The notes under the pieces are model-generated. The model did not search any database. It saw only the letters and a program-made list of their open reading frames with translations, and was not told the origin of the DNA. Made by a program: the position numbers and the translations under genes. A stretch of DNA of 64,000 bases from Trichopria drosophilae (Eukaryota > Arthropoda > Insecta > Hymenoptera > Diapriidae), in assembly GCA_030407085.1 (NCBI GenBank), contig CM059584.1, positions 135,088,001-135,152,000 of the forward strand, written 5' to 3'. Positions 12,200 through 22,423 of the stretch are shown piece after piece. How positions within the stretch are numbered: position 1 is the stretch's first letter; every line of letters begins with the position of its first letter.

Positions 12200-12830
12200 T
12201 CTCATGAATATAGAAAACGGAATAGCATCGAACCCGGACTGTGACCGGTCGAGGGGCGCGGCACTTTCTCCGCTCGCCGGAATGGCGCGGAGAGCAACGG
12301 CACGATCGCCATGGCGGATTCCAGTTCCGACATCGACTCCAGGCTCCGTCGTGCACCCGGTCCAGGTCCAGCGATCCTTGCACGTGACTCGTGACCGGTG
12401 ATTCGTGACTCAAGGAACGAGAAATTCCATCTAGGGGAGGAACTCATGGACCAACCTCTCTCTCGAATTTGCTTTGTGTACATAGAGAATATATACTCCG
12501 CGAGTTCCTGGGGCTCGCCAGGTCTTTCTCCGGGGCTCCTGAGACCACTCGTCCTTCGCTTTACGTAACGAAGCGAGCGTCGGTTACGTTTGACGTCCTT
12601 GAGCGGAACCATTTCCAACCGTTTTCCACACGTGCATAACAAAATTCTGCATTCGCGCCTTGAATCATCGCTACCGATATCATCTTTGCTCGTTAAATTT
12701 TTCGGAAGATAAAGAGTTATGGTATCGGCCAGAGCCTCGATGTCGAAACTAACATACCGGCCCCGTGGCTACCAGGTCTCCTTTAAAAAACCCCAGATTC
12801 ACTGAGCCTGTCGGGTTTGGCCAGTGACTT
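12200..12830. promoter_or_regulatory. GC-rich, CpG-rich island; possible promoter or first exon
   Basis: This is the most GC-rich segment of the left half and stands out sharply from the AT-rich surroundings. It carries many CG dinucleotides, and long frames are open on both strands (146 codons on minus, 84 and 110 codons on other frames), which is expected from low stop-codon density rather than proof of coding. On the plus strand an ATG at 12311 in good context (GATCGCCATGG) opens a 27-codon frame beginning MADSSSDIDSRLRR. That frame is acidic and serine-rich like many true N-termini, but it closes at TGA with no strong donor before it. Promoter/5' UTR with a small upstream frame, a first exon, or an enhancer are all possible. 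Confidence 0.3.
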
Positions 12831-12949
12831 AACCTAATATATAACCCTGAGGGTCCGAAAGTAATTTGTAGTTATAGCAATATTTTGTATTTCTGTTTTT
12901 AGTAGGAAACAAATACACTAAGAATGATTCTTGTAAACATAATCGATAG

Positions 12950-13205
12950 AGCTACATTATTTTCCAAATTTCTTGGAGTGATAATTCACGCTTTAATTAC
13001 TGAAAACCGAGCAACTCTTGTGAAAGAGTGAATATTCAACTCTTTAAGAGTGGAAATTCACTCGTTCCTCCAGAGTTGTGAACTCCACTCTTGTTATATT
13101 GAAATTTCACTCTTCAAGAGTTGAATAGTCGCTCTTTCATGAGAGATGATCGGTTTTCACTAACCAAAGAGTGAATTCTCGCTCCAAGAAATTTAGAGAG
13201 TAGCT
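12950..13205. mobile_element. Hairpin MITE with AAATTTCTTGGAGTGA termini (copy 1)
   Basis: Left arm 12961-13075 and right arm 13085-13200 are near-perfect inverted partners. Shared blocks are AAATTTCTTGGAG, AATTCAC.CTTT, GTGAAAACCGA, TGAAAGAG.GA.TATTCAACT and AGAGTG. AGCTAC (12950-12955) and GTAGCT (13200-13205) extend the symmetry. The inside is built from GAGTGAA/TTCACTC repeats. A second member with the same termini lies at 63882-63982. No open frame and no clear target duplication. Confidence 0.75.
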
Positions 13206-13221
13206 GATGACAATTTTGTTT

Positions 13222-13385
13222 TCGTATTTTAAGCGCAAAATGCTATTTTGCTCCCCTTCCGCGGGAGTAGATTGACACTTTCTTTCCCTAGGGAGCAAAG
13301 TAAGTTTCTCACGCTCTTAGCACAAAATACTATTTACTGAAACAATCTAGGAATCTTAAGGGAGTTTCATTATGCTCCCCAGTTG
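13222..13385 (-). repeat. GGGAGCAAAATAG dispersed repeat, copy 2
   Basis: It has the same motif set as 4708-4870 in the opposite orientation: TTTTGCTCCCC, CCCTAGGGAGCAAAG, TTTCTCACGCTC and TGCTCCCC. It follows the hairpin MITE within 20 bp. Ends are uncertain. Confidence 0.5.
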
Positions 13386-13633
13386 CAAAATGTAATATTT
13401 CGTTATTTTTCTCGGATAATAAAATTATCTTGAAAAGTCTTTAATGATTGGAGTAACTTACTTAATCTGATAGAGAGTATTTACGATATTTCAATCCTTT
13501 GGAGTATATTACCAATCCAATGGAATCATTAAGAACAAGCCAAATTTAGAGTAGATTATTTACTATGAAAAACGCTGCAAATTTAAAAGATAAAAGATAA
13601 GAAATGATTAAAAGATAAGATTAAAGATAGAAG

Positions 13634-13926
13634 ATAAGATCAAAATAATTGTTGCAATTATCAACGAAAAGGTTTCTTCTCGACCGTCCTAATTTAAAAT
13701 TAAGTATAATTAATAGTATTTCTCGGTATTAAGGGTCAAATTACAAATAATATAAAAATAAACAAATGAAATAATTTTTTGGTTTTCGATGGAAAACACG
13801 AAAATGGTAAAAAGATGAACTTCGCCGGATTTTGTATGATAATCGCGACAAAACCTTGACTTTGGAATATTCATATCTGTATTTAAATTGATTTACATAT
13901 AAATGGGTTTTGTGTCCCTCTAGTGA
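13634..13926 (+). repeat. 293-bp direct duplication, copy 1
   Basis: The sequence from GATAAGATCAAAATAATT to CCCTCTAGTGA recurs at an exact offset of 543 bp (14177-14469) with only a few mismatches; the internal TAGTATTTC versus TAGTTTTTC is one. It is preceded by a short AAGATAAGA tandem stretch (about 13588-13640). There is no coding frame. Near identity implies a recent duplication or gene conversion. Confidence 0.9.
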
Positions 13927-14176
13927 CTATCGTAGAAACAAGTGCCTATTGTAAATAATATACATTTCGTCCCAGGATCCCGTGTAGACTCTTCAGTAGG
14001 GCAATCACGGGAATCCCTGCCCTAGATGTATATATGGTTTCTTCATTTAGTGTGCAATTTTTAAATAAAACTATCAGAGGAGGAAGTGATAGAGTTATTA
14101 TATAGATATATATACGACTATTATTCAGTAACGGAATATAGTTATCCAGTACGTATATATATATTTGGTATCCAAT

Positions 14177-14469
14177 GATAAAATCAAAATAATTGTTGCA
14201 ATTATCAACGAAAAGGTTTCTTCTCGACCGTCCTAATTTAAAATTAAGTATAATTAATAGTTTTTCTCGGTATTAAGGGTCAAATTACAAATAATATAAA
14301 AATAAACAAATGAAATAATTTTTTGGTTTTCGATGGAAAACACGAAAATGGTAAAAAGATGAACTTCGCCGGATTTTGTATGATAATCGCGACAAAACCT
14401 TGACTTTGGAATATTCATATCTGTATTTAAATTGATTTACATATAAATGGGTTTTGTGTGCCTCTAGCG
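14177..14469 (+). repeat. 293-bp direct duplication, copy 2
   Basis: Near-identical to 13634-13926. It is followed with almost no spacer by an inverted partial copy, so this copy and the next segment form a hairpin with a very short loop. Confidence 0.9.
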
Positions 14470-14621
14470 ATTTTCATACAAAATCCGGCGAAGTTCATCT
14501 TTTTACCATTTTCGTGTTTTCCATCGAAAACCAAAAAATTATTTCATTTGTTTATTTTTATATTATTTGTAATTTGACCCTTAATACCGAGAAATACTAT
14601 TAATTATACTTAATTTTATAG
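14466..14621 (-). repeat. Inverted third partial copy of the 293-bp duplication
   Basis: From TTTTCATACAAAATCCGGCG to TATACTTAATTTTATA this is the reverse complement of the middle of copies 1 and 2 (about 13690-13845). At the one clear variant site it carries the copy-1 state (AATACTATTAATT, matching TAGTATTTC), so it is closer to copy 1 than to the adjacent copy 2. It ends at AGAAGATAAGA, the same motif that begins copy 1. Confidence 0.85.
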
Positions 14622-14629
14622 AAGATAAG

Positions 14630-15145
14630 ACTTCAAAATGGCGGTTATTAAACTAGATTTTTTTCAAAATCATAGTCGCGGGTACTCACTCTAATGACCT
14701 AAAAGAAATTATTTCTAAATTAGTACCCTGGAGTTTTGTTGGGCGCTGAGTAAAAATTTGAAATTAATTTTCAGAAATTAAAAATGGATCGAATATGGAG
14801 GACGGATTTCCTAAAATCGTTCGGAATCACTTCAAACTTGGCATTCGAAGTTTGGTGGAATCGATTTTGAATTTGAAGTTACCAAAGATTAAAAATGGTG
14901 CATTCAATGTGCCGGATGAATTTGTTGAAATCGATCGAAATCGCCCAAAATTTAGTACTCACTATAGCTGGTTACGAATTTCATGTTTTAAAATATTTAA
15001 AATTCAATCCAGTTATTTCAATTGTTCTCAGTGACCCCAACAACCCCCGGGTACCAATTTTGTTCGATTAAAAAAGTAATTCTAAATCTAAAAGAAAAAA
15101 GTATCTACTTTAGAAGGCATATTTGGGCCGCCACTTTGAACTTGC
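14630..15145. repeat. Degenerate ATGGCGG-family units in opposite orientations
   Basis: CTTCAAAATGGCGG (14633-14646) and AAAAATGGATCGAATATGG (about 14779) are plus-oriented remnants, and AAAAATGGTGCATTCAAT follows near 14890. GTGACCCCAACAACCCCCGG (about 15031) and GGGCCGCCACTTTGAA (about 15126) are minus-oriented. The open frame at 14795-15034 lies wholly within these remnants and is not a gene. Confidence 0.55.
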
Positions 15146-17640
15146 TGTAATAAAAGAAACTAAAACATTCCTTTAATTATCAGAGTGACTGAGGATGTAA
15201 ATTTAAGACGTCACAACAATTATCCACATAGTTATTACGACGTATTCGTGAGTTATTGTTCTCTGCTGCAAGTGAAGCAGTTATCCCCACGATAATGCCC
15301 ATCTGTCTAATTAAAGCAATATTTATCGCAAATGATTACTAGTATCAATTTCCTCATTAAATAACATATTTGTATGCAATGTATAAAAAAGTGTAAATGC
15401 AAAAATATAAATTCTATCAAACTCCATAGTTTACAGGTGTTTACATACCTGAAATATTATTTACTATCGTTTCAATTATGTAAAAAACTTCATAAAACTG
15501 TGTACTCTCATTTTGTTAAATTATGATTACGGATTGTTAGTATTTATATTATTTTCGACACCTTACTAATTAACAAATTGGTAAATTATCTCCTTATAAA
15601 GGATACCTTGAAACGATGATCTTTTATGTATATGAAGGAGCTTCTTCACGTCAACTTTATAAATAAAAGAATGAAAAAAAAGTAATTAACCGCCTCGAGA
15701 AACGCGAGATAAGCTCGTTATAATAACGTGTCACTCGAAGGAGCTCTTAAAGTCGACCATTATTTTTCGCAGATCTAAATTTACGGCGTTACCTAACGCG
15801 ATTCGTTAAAATTCCAGGAAATTGATTAAAGTGCGCAACTGACATTTGCATCAGGTAACATCATCAACACAATTGTGCGATTGTCATGTAATTGCGGCAG
15901 GTAATTGGATTCTGTATAAATCATTTCTATCTATTTTATAAGAATTAGTCGAAGATCTTCAATTCTGGCTAAGATGACACTTCATTGGATAAAAATACAT
16001 TTTTTAAATTATTTTCTAAACACTGGCGTAGTAGAACTTCTGGGATACTTTTCCTTAATTAATTTCTATACAAAGTATGATTGTTTGAAATCTGAATGAC
16101 CTCAAAATCATATGTACGGCAGTTTTTTAGCAAATACAAATACTCCCTAACAACTTTTGAAAAATTTATCCTGCATATTGCATCATCCATTGTGAATTTT
16201 TAATTTTTACACCAGATTTGTAATCAACAATCTCAAAAGCATAAGTAGCCATAGTATTGAATGAAATTAATACTCAAATGTTTATGAAATGACTAAGATG
16301 TTATATAACTTTGTTGGCATGAACTTTCAATAATTGAGTTATGTAATTTATTATTTTTTTATACGTGGTAGTGACCATTTATTAACTAACAAAATTTGCA
16401 TCGTAATGGTTTCATTAAATTTGTTCACATTGCATCAAACTTTGTAAGTGGGACATATATGTCCCGGAGGCACGAAAGGGTTAAGAACAATCGATTCAGT
16501 TTCGATATTAAGTTTCATAATAGTAGCTACCACCGAAATGGTAATTTTACACAAAAAAAATTGTTGAAGAAATATATTCGTCAAGACAAATCGAACTTCA
16601 ACCCCCATGAAAATAAATACTTTTTTAAATATAATTAAATTAAATTCTAGAAATAGTAATTGATATAAAAAATTAAGTTAAAAATTAGATATCCTCCCAA
16701 AAAAATGAATTAATTCATGAATTATTTTTATTAATATTATTAAAAAACATTTTAGTAATATTTAAAATTCGTTATTAAACTGGTTTTCTGGTACTGAAAA
16801 CACTCTGATGGGTTTAATCAAATATCTCATAATTTTAAAATTGTTCAAGTTTGTTAATTGTTAATAAATATCAACAATTATATTATTCACTAAAAAACAT
16901 TGACTAAAATAGGGTTAACATTTATTCAAAGATTAAGCTGTTATTTTATTAAATATTTAGTTTTACGAATGTATATTTGCAATGATTTCAATGTGTATTT
17001 TTATCACAAAATAAAATCATAGTTCACCAGTAATCCGAGGCTTGTAAAAAGCTTTTTGGTATTTTAATTACCTTAACATTTAACCCGTCAAAACATTTTC
17101 AAAGTATTTTACGTAAAACGTTCTTAAAAAGAATGATCGCGTCTAAATTAATCAAGCTTATAATTACGGTATTATCTTTACACGTATCGCGATGGTGCTC
17201 ATAAATTACTCGTCGCTGTCTTAAATACCGATTAACCGTGTACGCTTATAGAAAATACACATAGATATATTGCGGATGCAGTTTCTGTCCTCCCCCGTGT
17301 ATATCAGACTTTTAGTATACCTAGCCCGATGAAAAATTTCCTAATCTGATTAAGGTTCAAAGCTGTAGAAAAATTACACTGTTTAAAAAAAGAAGGGGAT
17401 GGTAAAATGTACTTTTATATTCTCAAATATTTCCAGTTAATTATTGTATACAAAATTACTTTAGTAATTTTATGTTAGTGTTTAGTAACTTCGGAACAAA
17501 TAAAGATTTCAAAAATAGCTAAGGAAAATACCATCATCTTTTGAAAATAATTGAAAAACTACACAAAACCACGTTGCATTTTTATTTAGATCGAAAATTT
17601 GATTAAAACTTGGTTATATAATTATTTTAAAAATAAAAAT
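15146..17640. other. Non-coding stretch with one CpG-richer island and one solo TTAA-type end
   Basis: About 15690-15910 is richer in CG and restriction-like palindromes than its surroundings and could be regulatory. CACGAAAGGG followed by TTAA (16484-16497) looks like the right end of a piggyBac-type element preceded by the palindrome GGGACATATATGTCCC, but I found no left end upstream. The rest is ordinary AT-rich DNA. Confidence 0.35.
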
Positions 17641-18010
17641 AATATTAATACTAATTTGAAGGAAACCCCAAGGTGACTCATTTTAGGAAAAATCAGAATA
17701 TTTAGCGATAACTCGCTGATATATTGAAAACCCAAGAAAATTGGTCTTTGATGCTTACAATAACATTGAGAGGAGGATGCCTGCGAGTATAGGTAAAATA
17801 AAGATAATATTGTTTTATTAATACCAATTTGAAGGAAAAACCAAGGTCACTCATTTTAGGTAAAATCAGAATATTGGGGATGACTCTAATGTACTGAAAT
17901 ACCGAGATAACTCTGATATATTGAAAAACTAAGAAAATTGGTATTTGATCCCTACAATTATGTTGAAAGGAGGATGCCCACGGGTATAGGTAAAATATAA
18001 ATCATATTAA

Positions 18011-19244
18011 CCCTTTCGCTGTGGAGACCGAAAACTCGAAAGTGCACTGAGAAAAATGACTCCGCTGGATTAGCTGATTCATATCAGCTAAAATTTTCGG
18101 CTAGAATTGCCGAAAATATATGCAATTTTAGCTGTTTTGATTCCGCTAATGTAGCCTTAACCCTACTCAATTCGCGCTTAGCTCTAAATTTCCGCTACAT
18201 TAGCAGATTGGTTCCGTTGAATTTGCGGACTTTTTCAGTAAATTTAGCTGAAATTATCGGCTATCCCTAACGGAATTCCAACAGCTGTCCCTATAGGATA
18301 AAATTGGTAGAATCTGCGGATTTTTCGGCTGATTTTGCTGATTATTTTTCTCCGTGTGGGCTTAAAATGTGACAATGTTTCCGGCCAATTTGAAATTTAT
18401 GTAAATATGGATATTTATGTTTTCGACAACGCTGATTACCAATTTGGAGTCAGCTTTCAAAAATTTAAAGAATATGAAGTAAGTTTTCAAATGGTTTGAA
18501 AGAATTATATTTGTCATTGCATGGACCAATTTATGGTGAGATTGACCCGGTTCAGCTGTAATTCTAAAGCCATTTGTATTATTACAATATTTTCAATTTA
18601 TTGCGTTATAATTATAGTGCATTATACATAATTGTAATATTATTATGATTACGAAAAATAAATTCCAAATTCTACCCCCGCATTTAGCTGGTAAATATTT
18701 CTTATTTACGACCTCAAAATGTACCACGTGGCGGTATGCGGTAGGATTTCCACTTCTTTTTTATTTATTTTTTCATTTTTTTAATATTTTTTTTATTTTT
18801 TTTATTTTTTGGGGGTTTATCCAATTTTTTTCGAAAGCACATGCCATCAAGAATAATGTGTCACGAAAAATGCTTCAAGTTTGTCTAATGTTGAGCGGCC
18901 ATATTGAATTTTCTGTTTAAAGTTTTAAAAATTTCTCCTGAAATTCGAATTCAGAGATTCAACATACCCAATAAAACATAACTCTTGAGTATATCTGTTT
19001 CTTTATTCTCTATTTATTCATTCTTTTATAATTATGTGTATAATGAAAAATGCCTAAAAATTGTCCGAAGTTGAGCGGCCATATTGGATTTGACGTTTAG
19101 AATTTTCGAAATTTGACCACAAATTCGGATCCAGCGATTCAAAACACCCAATAAAACATAACGCCAGTATACAGCTGTTCATTTATTCTCTGTTCATTAA
19201 ATCTTTTATAACTACGTGTACACACGTAGTCCACAGTGAAAGGG
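18011..19244. mobile_element. 1234-bp TTAA-flanked piggyBac-like non-autonomous element
   Basis: TTAA is present at both edges (18007-18010 and 19245-19248). The termini CCCTTTCGCTGTGGA and TCCACAGTGAAAGGG are 15-bp inverted repeats with one mismatch. A subterminal palindrome, CTACGTGTACACACGTAG, lies just inside the right end. No transposase frame remains. Inside are a 312-bp nested element (18045-18356) and, from about 18860 to 19220, a tandem pair of ~180-bp blocks. Each block starts near GAAAAATGC and has TTGAGCGGCCATATTG and CCCAATAAAACATAAC. Those blocks carry a diverged copy of the dispersed ATGGCGG unit. The insertion splits the surrounding satellite precisely at a TTAA, which confirms the boundaries. 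Confidence 0.9.
18045..18356. mobile_element. 312-bp element with CACGGAGAAAAAT termini, copy 1 (nested)
   Basis: The left end is CACTGAGAAAAATGAC and the right end ATTATTTTTCTCCGTG. TG flanks both sides (18043-18044 and 18357-18358), suggesting a 2-bp target duplication. Another copy of exactly 312 bp at 37248-37559 is almost identical and flanked by TA, which fixes both ends. Inside are repeated TTAGCTGA, TTTCGGCT and CCGCTA steps; there is no open frame. It inserted within the piggyBac-like element and is therefore younger. Confidence 0.85.
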
Positions 19245-19572
19245 TTAATACCAATTTGACGGTAAAATCAAGGTGACCCATTTTAGGAAAAATCAGAATA
19301 TTTAGGGATAACTCGGTGATATACTGAAAAACCGGGAAAATTGGTGTTTGATGCATATAATAATATTGAAAGGAGGATGTCTACAGATATAATAAAAATC
19401 ATATTAATACTAATTTGAAAGAAAAGCCAAGGTTACTCATTTTAGGTAAAAGCAGAATTATATTAGGGATAACTCTGATATATTGAAAAACCATGAAAAT
19501 TGGTCTTTGATGCATATAATAATATTGAAAGGAGGATGCCCACGGGTATATATAAAATAAAAATCATATCAA

Positions 19573-19654
19573 CCCCCTTGTGCGCCAGAACGAGTATAAT
19601 CGTCCAAACTACATTGTTCCCTTATGGGAAAAGAAAAACTGGTGCACAGGAGGG
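19573..19654. mobile_element. 82-bp TTAA-flanked mini-element
   Basis: The termini CCCCCTTGTGCGCCAG and CTGGTGCACAGGAGGG are inverted partners with a few mismatches. The right flank is TTAA (19655-19658) and the left is TCAA (19569-19572), a one-base change from TTAA. It interrupts the satellite between units 4 and 5 at the same TTAA position used by the 1234-bp element in another unit. Confidence 0.75.
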
Positions 19655-19796
19655 TTAATACCAATTTGAAGGAAAAACCAAGGTTACCCATTTCAGAAAA
19701 AATCAAAATATTTATGGATAACTTGATGATGTACTGAAAAACCAAGAAATTTGGTTTTTGATGCATGCAAAAATATTGAAAAAGGATGCCCACTAT

Positions 19797-20112
19797 GTAG
19801 GTGTCTTTGTTCCCCGAGGTGTAACCTCCGAAACTGTTCAATTCATATTGAGTATGATAAGATGTTACACCTCATACCAAAAGCGATTTTATTAATTTAA
19901 GTAGTAACAGTCAGCATCATCATTTGTTTGTAACGGATTCGCTGTTACTACTTACATTACTGCATTTTACTTTGTAAAATCCTCGCTTCGACAATGACTT
20001 TTTACACTTTCCCACGTAATGAAATTGAAATTGGCATGAGGTGTTATATTTCATTATACTACATCCGAATTAGGTAGTTCCGGAGGTAACACCTCTGGGG
20101 ACAAACCATCTA
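19797..20112. mobile_element. Long-TIR hairpin element with CCTCCG.AACT arms
   Basis: The left arm (GTTCCCCGAGGTGTAACCTC onward, about 19810-19885) pairs with the right arm (GGAGGTAACACCTCTGGGGA, ending about 20100). The arms continue through GTTACACCTCAT and ATGAGGTGTTATA. A second, inner inverted pair is AAGTAGTAACAG and CTGTTACTACTTA. The symmetry also reaches outward into satellite sequence on both sides, so the outer boundary is not certain. No coding frame. Confidence 0.65.
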
Positions 20113-20145
20113 TGCCCGTAGGCATCCTCCATTACATTTTAGCTA

Positions 20146-20413
20146 CAGTAGTGTCTCGGTATATTTACCCATTCGGTTCCCCGCCTTTCCCTCTCGTATC
20201 GCTATATTTACCAAAAAAAGGGGAGTGCCCGCCGCTCCTCCCACTTCCTTCAGCTGCTTTATGTTCACGACCTCACGGCAAGCCCTTCCGGAGGCCCCAG
20301 CCCGCAAAGTAGAGGAAGAAGAGAGCGCCGACAGGTAAATATAACGAGATGGAACCGGGAAAACATGCTGGGACGTAAATATCACGAGACCCAATTATAC
20401 CCGGACTTTACTG
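20146..20413. mobile_element. 268-bp pogo-like non-autonomous element
   Basis: It starts CAGTAGTGTCTCGG after TA (20144-20145) and ends ACTTTACTG before TA (20414-20415). The arms match imperfectly: GTCTCG..ATATTTAC, CGGTTCC and TCTCG..TATATTTACC recur inverted at the right end. The CAGT terminus and TA duplication fit pogo/Tigger. The GC-rich middle creates open frames on both strands (20112-20394) that are not genes. Confidence 0.65.
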
Positions 20414-20417
20414 TATA

Positions 20418-20552
20418 CAGTAGCCCCTCTCACAACGGACATCGTGTTCTCTCTGTTCCCTCTCATATCGGACACGGAAATACACGTGAAGGATATGTCC
20501 GTTATGAGAGGGAAAAGAGAGAACACGATGTCCGTTGTGAGAGGGGCTACTG
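20418..20552. mobile_element. 135-bp near-perfect pogo-like MITE
   Basis: CAGTAGCCCCTCTCACAACG at the left is exactly matched inverted by CGTTGTGAGAGGGGCTACTG at the right, and the arms pair for about 65 bp with a few mismatches. TA flanks it on both sides (20416-20417 and 20553-20554). It directly abuts the element to the left through CTG-TATA-CAG. The high arm identity means it is young or selected as a hairpin. Confidence 0.85.
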
Positions 20553-20554
20553 TA

Positions 20555-21856
20555 TATACAAAATTACCATCATTTTACTAGGTTTAACAGTAAAACTTAG
20601 AAAAGGTGAAATATCACTCCGGTCTTTCTCATAACATCTAGTGATGAACTTGTTTGTATGCAATGAAATATTAGCAAAATCAGAGTTCAATTCATTATTT
20701 AATAATTAAAAAATGACATATCTTACGTATTGTTAGTAAAATCATAATATAAATAAAATAATGATCTCTATATGCTGTATTTGTCGTTTTCAGAAACATT
20801 CAGTATGCAAAAATAGAAAAAATACCACTAGTGAGCTGCTTGCAAACATTTTTTTGTTTATATTCAATTCTTATTGATTGTAATTAATTTATTACAAAAA
20901 AAAAATTTAATAAAACGCTTGATATAACAAAAAGGTTAATTATTTGTGCTGAATGAAGCATGGAAATTGCATTATTTATTTTTTTGGCAATAAGTATACA
21001 TCTGAAGATAAAAAAGAGATATTTTTTTTACCGATGGCTTTACATAGTTGAAAATCACTTCACAATCAAATATTGTTATTGACAAGGCTAATAAAAAACG
21101 TAAATGTATGCGTAAAATCGGAACGATTCATTATTCTCGAGAAGATTTTGAAAAGGCCTGCTGGAAAATTCATGAGCACGCCGGGACGCGCAAGGCGAAA
21201 CGATCGAGGCGAGCGATCTCGGCAGAATAAAACGAGGCGAACGACTAATAAAAGGATCAACGCAAACTGGACTCTTATCGCGTTATGTATGTATACAGAG
21301 TAGAAATTGGAGCTGAAGACCGGATCGTTGCATAAAAGTGAGTATTTTCCCGAAGATCTCGCTTATCGTGACAAATGCGAGTCAGAGATCGCTCGGGCAT
21401 TTCGAGACAGTGACATATTTCCTCAATAATCGTAACCTTCCGCCTCGGCACCGAGGCTCTTCCCACGCATCCATAAACGCGACCATAACTTGGTTACTAC
21501 CGCGAGGTTGGATTATCTGCAAATCCACGCGTTGCGTCTTCGTTAAATCGAAAGAAAAATCACACCTACACAGATTCTAAATAAAGAGTACTTTTTGCGA
21601 TAGAAGTGAAGAGTGACCGTAAACCCTTTGAATCCATATTTCCCACTGACTTTTACGAGCGCCTTTCTGTATGAAGAGCTTTTTCAAACTCTTTCTCATT
21701 CAAATTCATCGGTGATGTAAAGAATCAATTCCAGGCATCGTTTTATCGCGTTACGAATATGGACAGCTGATAATTGGATACACTCTGAGAAAAGGTTTAT
21801 TTAAATTTAGAAAATTGTCTTTTTGGACAATTTTTTTAAGGTAATTTCATAAAAAG
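20555..21856. other. Non-coding stretch with GC-richer island at 21100-21600
   Basis: 20555-21050 is AT-rich with nothing recognised. From about 21100 to 21600 CG dinucleotides and GATC/TCGA steps are frequent, and several short overlapping frames are open on both strands. A GTGAGT donor-like site at 21331 follows ATAAAA. No protein family is recognisable, and a regulatory element or non-coding first exon is as likely as a coding exon. Confidence 0.3.
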
Positions 21857-22146
21857 ATGTTTAAAACGAGTCCGATTACCAGTATGCTGGCAGAAACAGG
21901 AGAAATCTCATTGGAAGAGAGAAGAAAACTTTTATGCTTAAAATTTGACGATTACTTATCTTCTATCCTCGAAGACACGGTAAACAATGGGCTGCAACAT
22001 TTCAGCCAACAGTTTCTACCCTAAACCTCTAAATACTAAGATCCAAAGCTACTTACATGAACTTGATTTACAACTTCCTAAGTCAATGGTGCTTACTGTC
22101 CCAGAAGTACCAAAGTAGATACCAATAAATATCGATATAGACCTAG

Positions 22147-22341
22147 GGCCGGGGAACAAAGTTCCGAAAATCAACACACCGAAGGACCACAATTTCGATA
22201 TAGCATGGCTCCAGCGTGATTTCCTTCACTTTGTCTTTGAAAATTTGGCAAAAATAAATCAAATTAAAATACCTTGGACTCACACAATATCGAAATTTTA
22301 GCCTTTCGGGGTTTTGATTTTCGGAACTTTGTTCCCCGGCC
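22147..22341. mobile_element. 195-bp hAT-like MITE with 8-bp target duplication
   Basis: AGACCTAG occurs immediately left (22139-22146) and immediately right (22342-22349), an exact 8-bp direct repeat as made by hAT transposases. The ends GGCCGGGGAACAAAGTTCCG and its inverted partner are perfect, and the arms pair for about 70 bp through GAAAATCAA.AC.CCGAA and AATTTCGATAT. There is no open frame of its own; frames on both strands (22143-22379, 22264-22498) are by-products of the palindrome and the flanking LINE. Confidence 0.85.
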
Positions 22342-22423
22342 AGACCTAGAACTAACAGAACATGACAAACTGTCCACATCTTCAGAAACTTTCGGACTCT
22401 TATTTAATGAACAAGAACAAAAA

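Larger units (their letters stand above)
17641..19796 (+). repeat. Tandem array of five ~140-190-bp units, split by two insertions
   Basis: Units begin TAATAC(C/T)AATTTGA(A/C)GG and run through CAAGG.(C/G/T)AC(T/C)CATTT, AAAATCAGAATATT, GATAAC.C and GAAAATTGGT.TTTGATGC to GAAAGGAGGATGCC(C/T). Approximate units are 17641-17817, 17818-18008, 19246-19402, 19403-19572 and 19655-19795. The interval between units 2 and 3 is a TTAA-flanked element (18011-19244), and the interval between units 4 and 5 is a small TTAA-flanked element (19573-19654). An inverted fragment, TATGCCCGTAGGCATCCTCC, appears at about 20111-20130 beyond the next hairpin. The array may therefore be the expanded left arm of a larger fold-back. 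Confidence 0.85.

Noticed and set aside
12202..12642. 146-codon minus frame as a gene
   Set aside because: Overlaps open frames on the other strand in CpG-rich DNA; arginine/proline-rich composition follows base composition; no family signature.
16440..16497. Complete TTAA element ending at 16497
   Set aside because: Only a right-end-like CACGAAAGGG-TTAA is visible; no matching TTAACCC left end was found upstream.
20112..20634. Overlapping frames on both strands as genes
   Set aside because: They sit within the two pogo-like elements and arise from their GC-rich palindromes.
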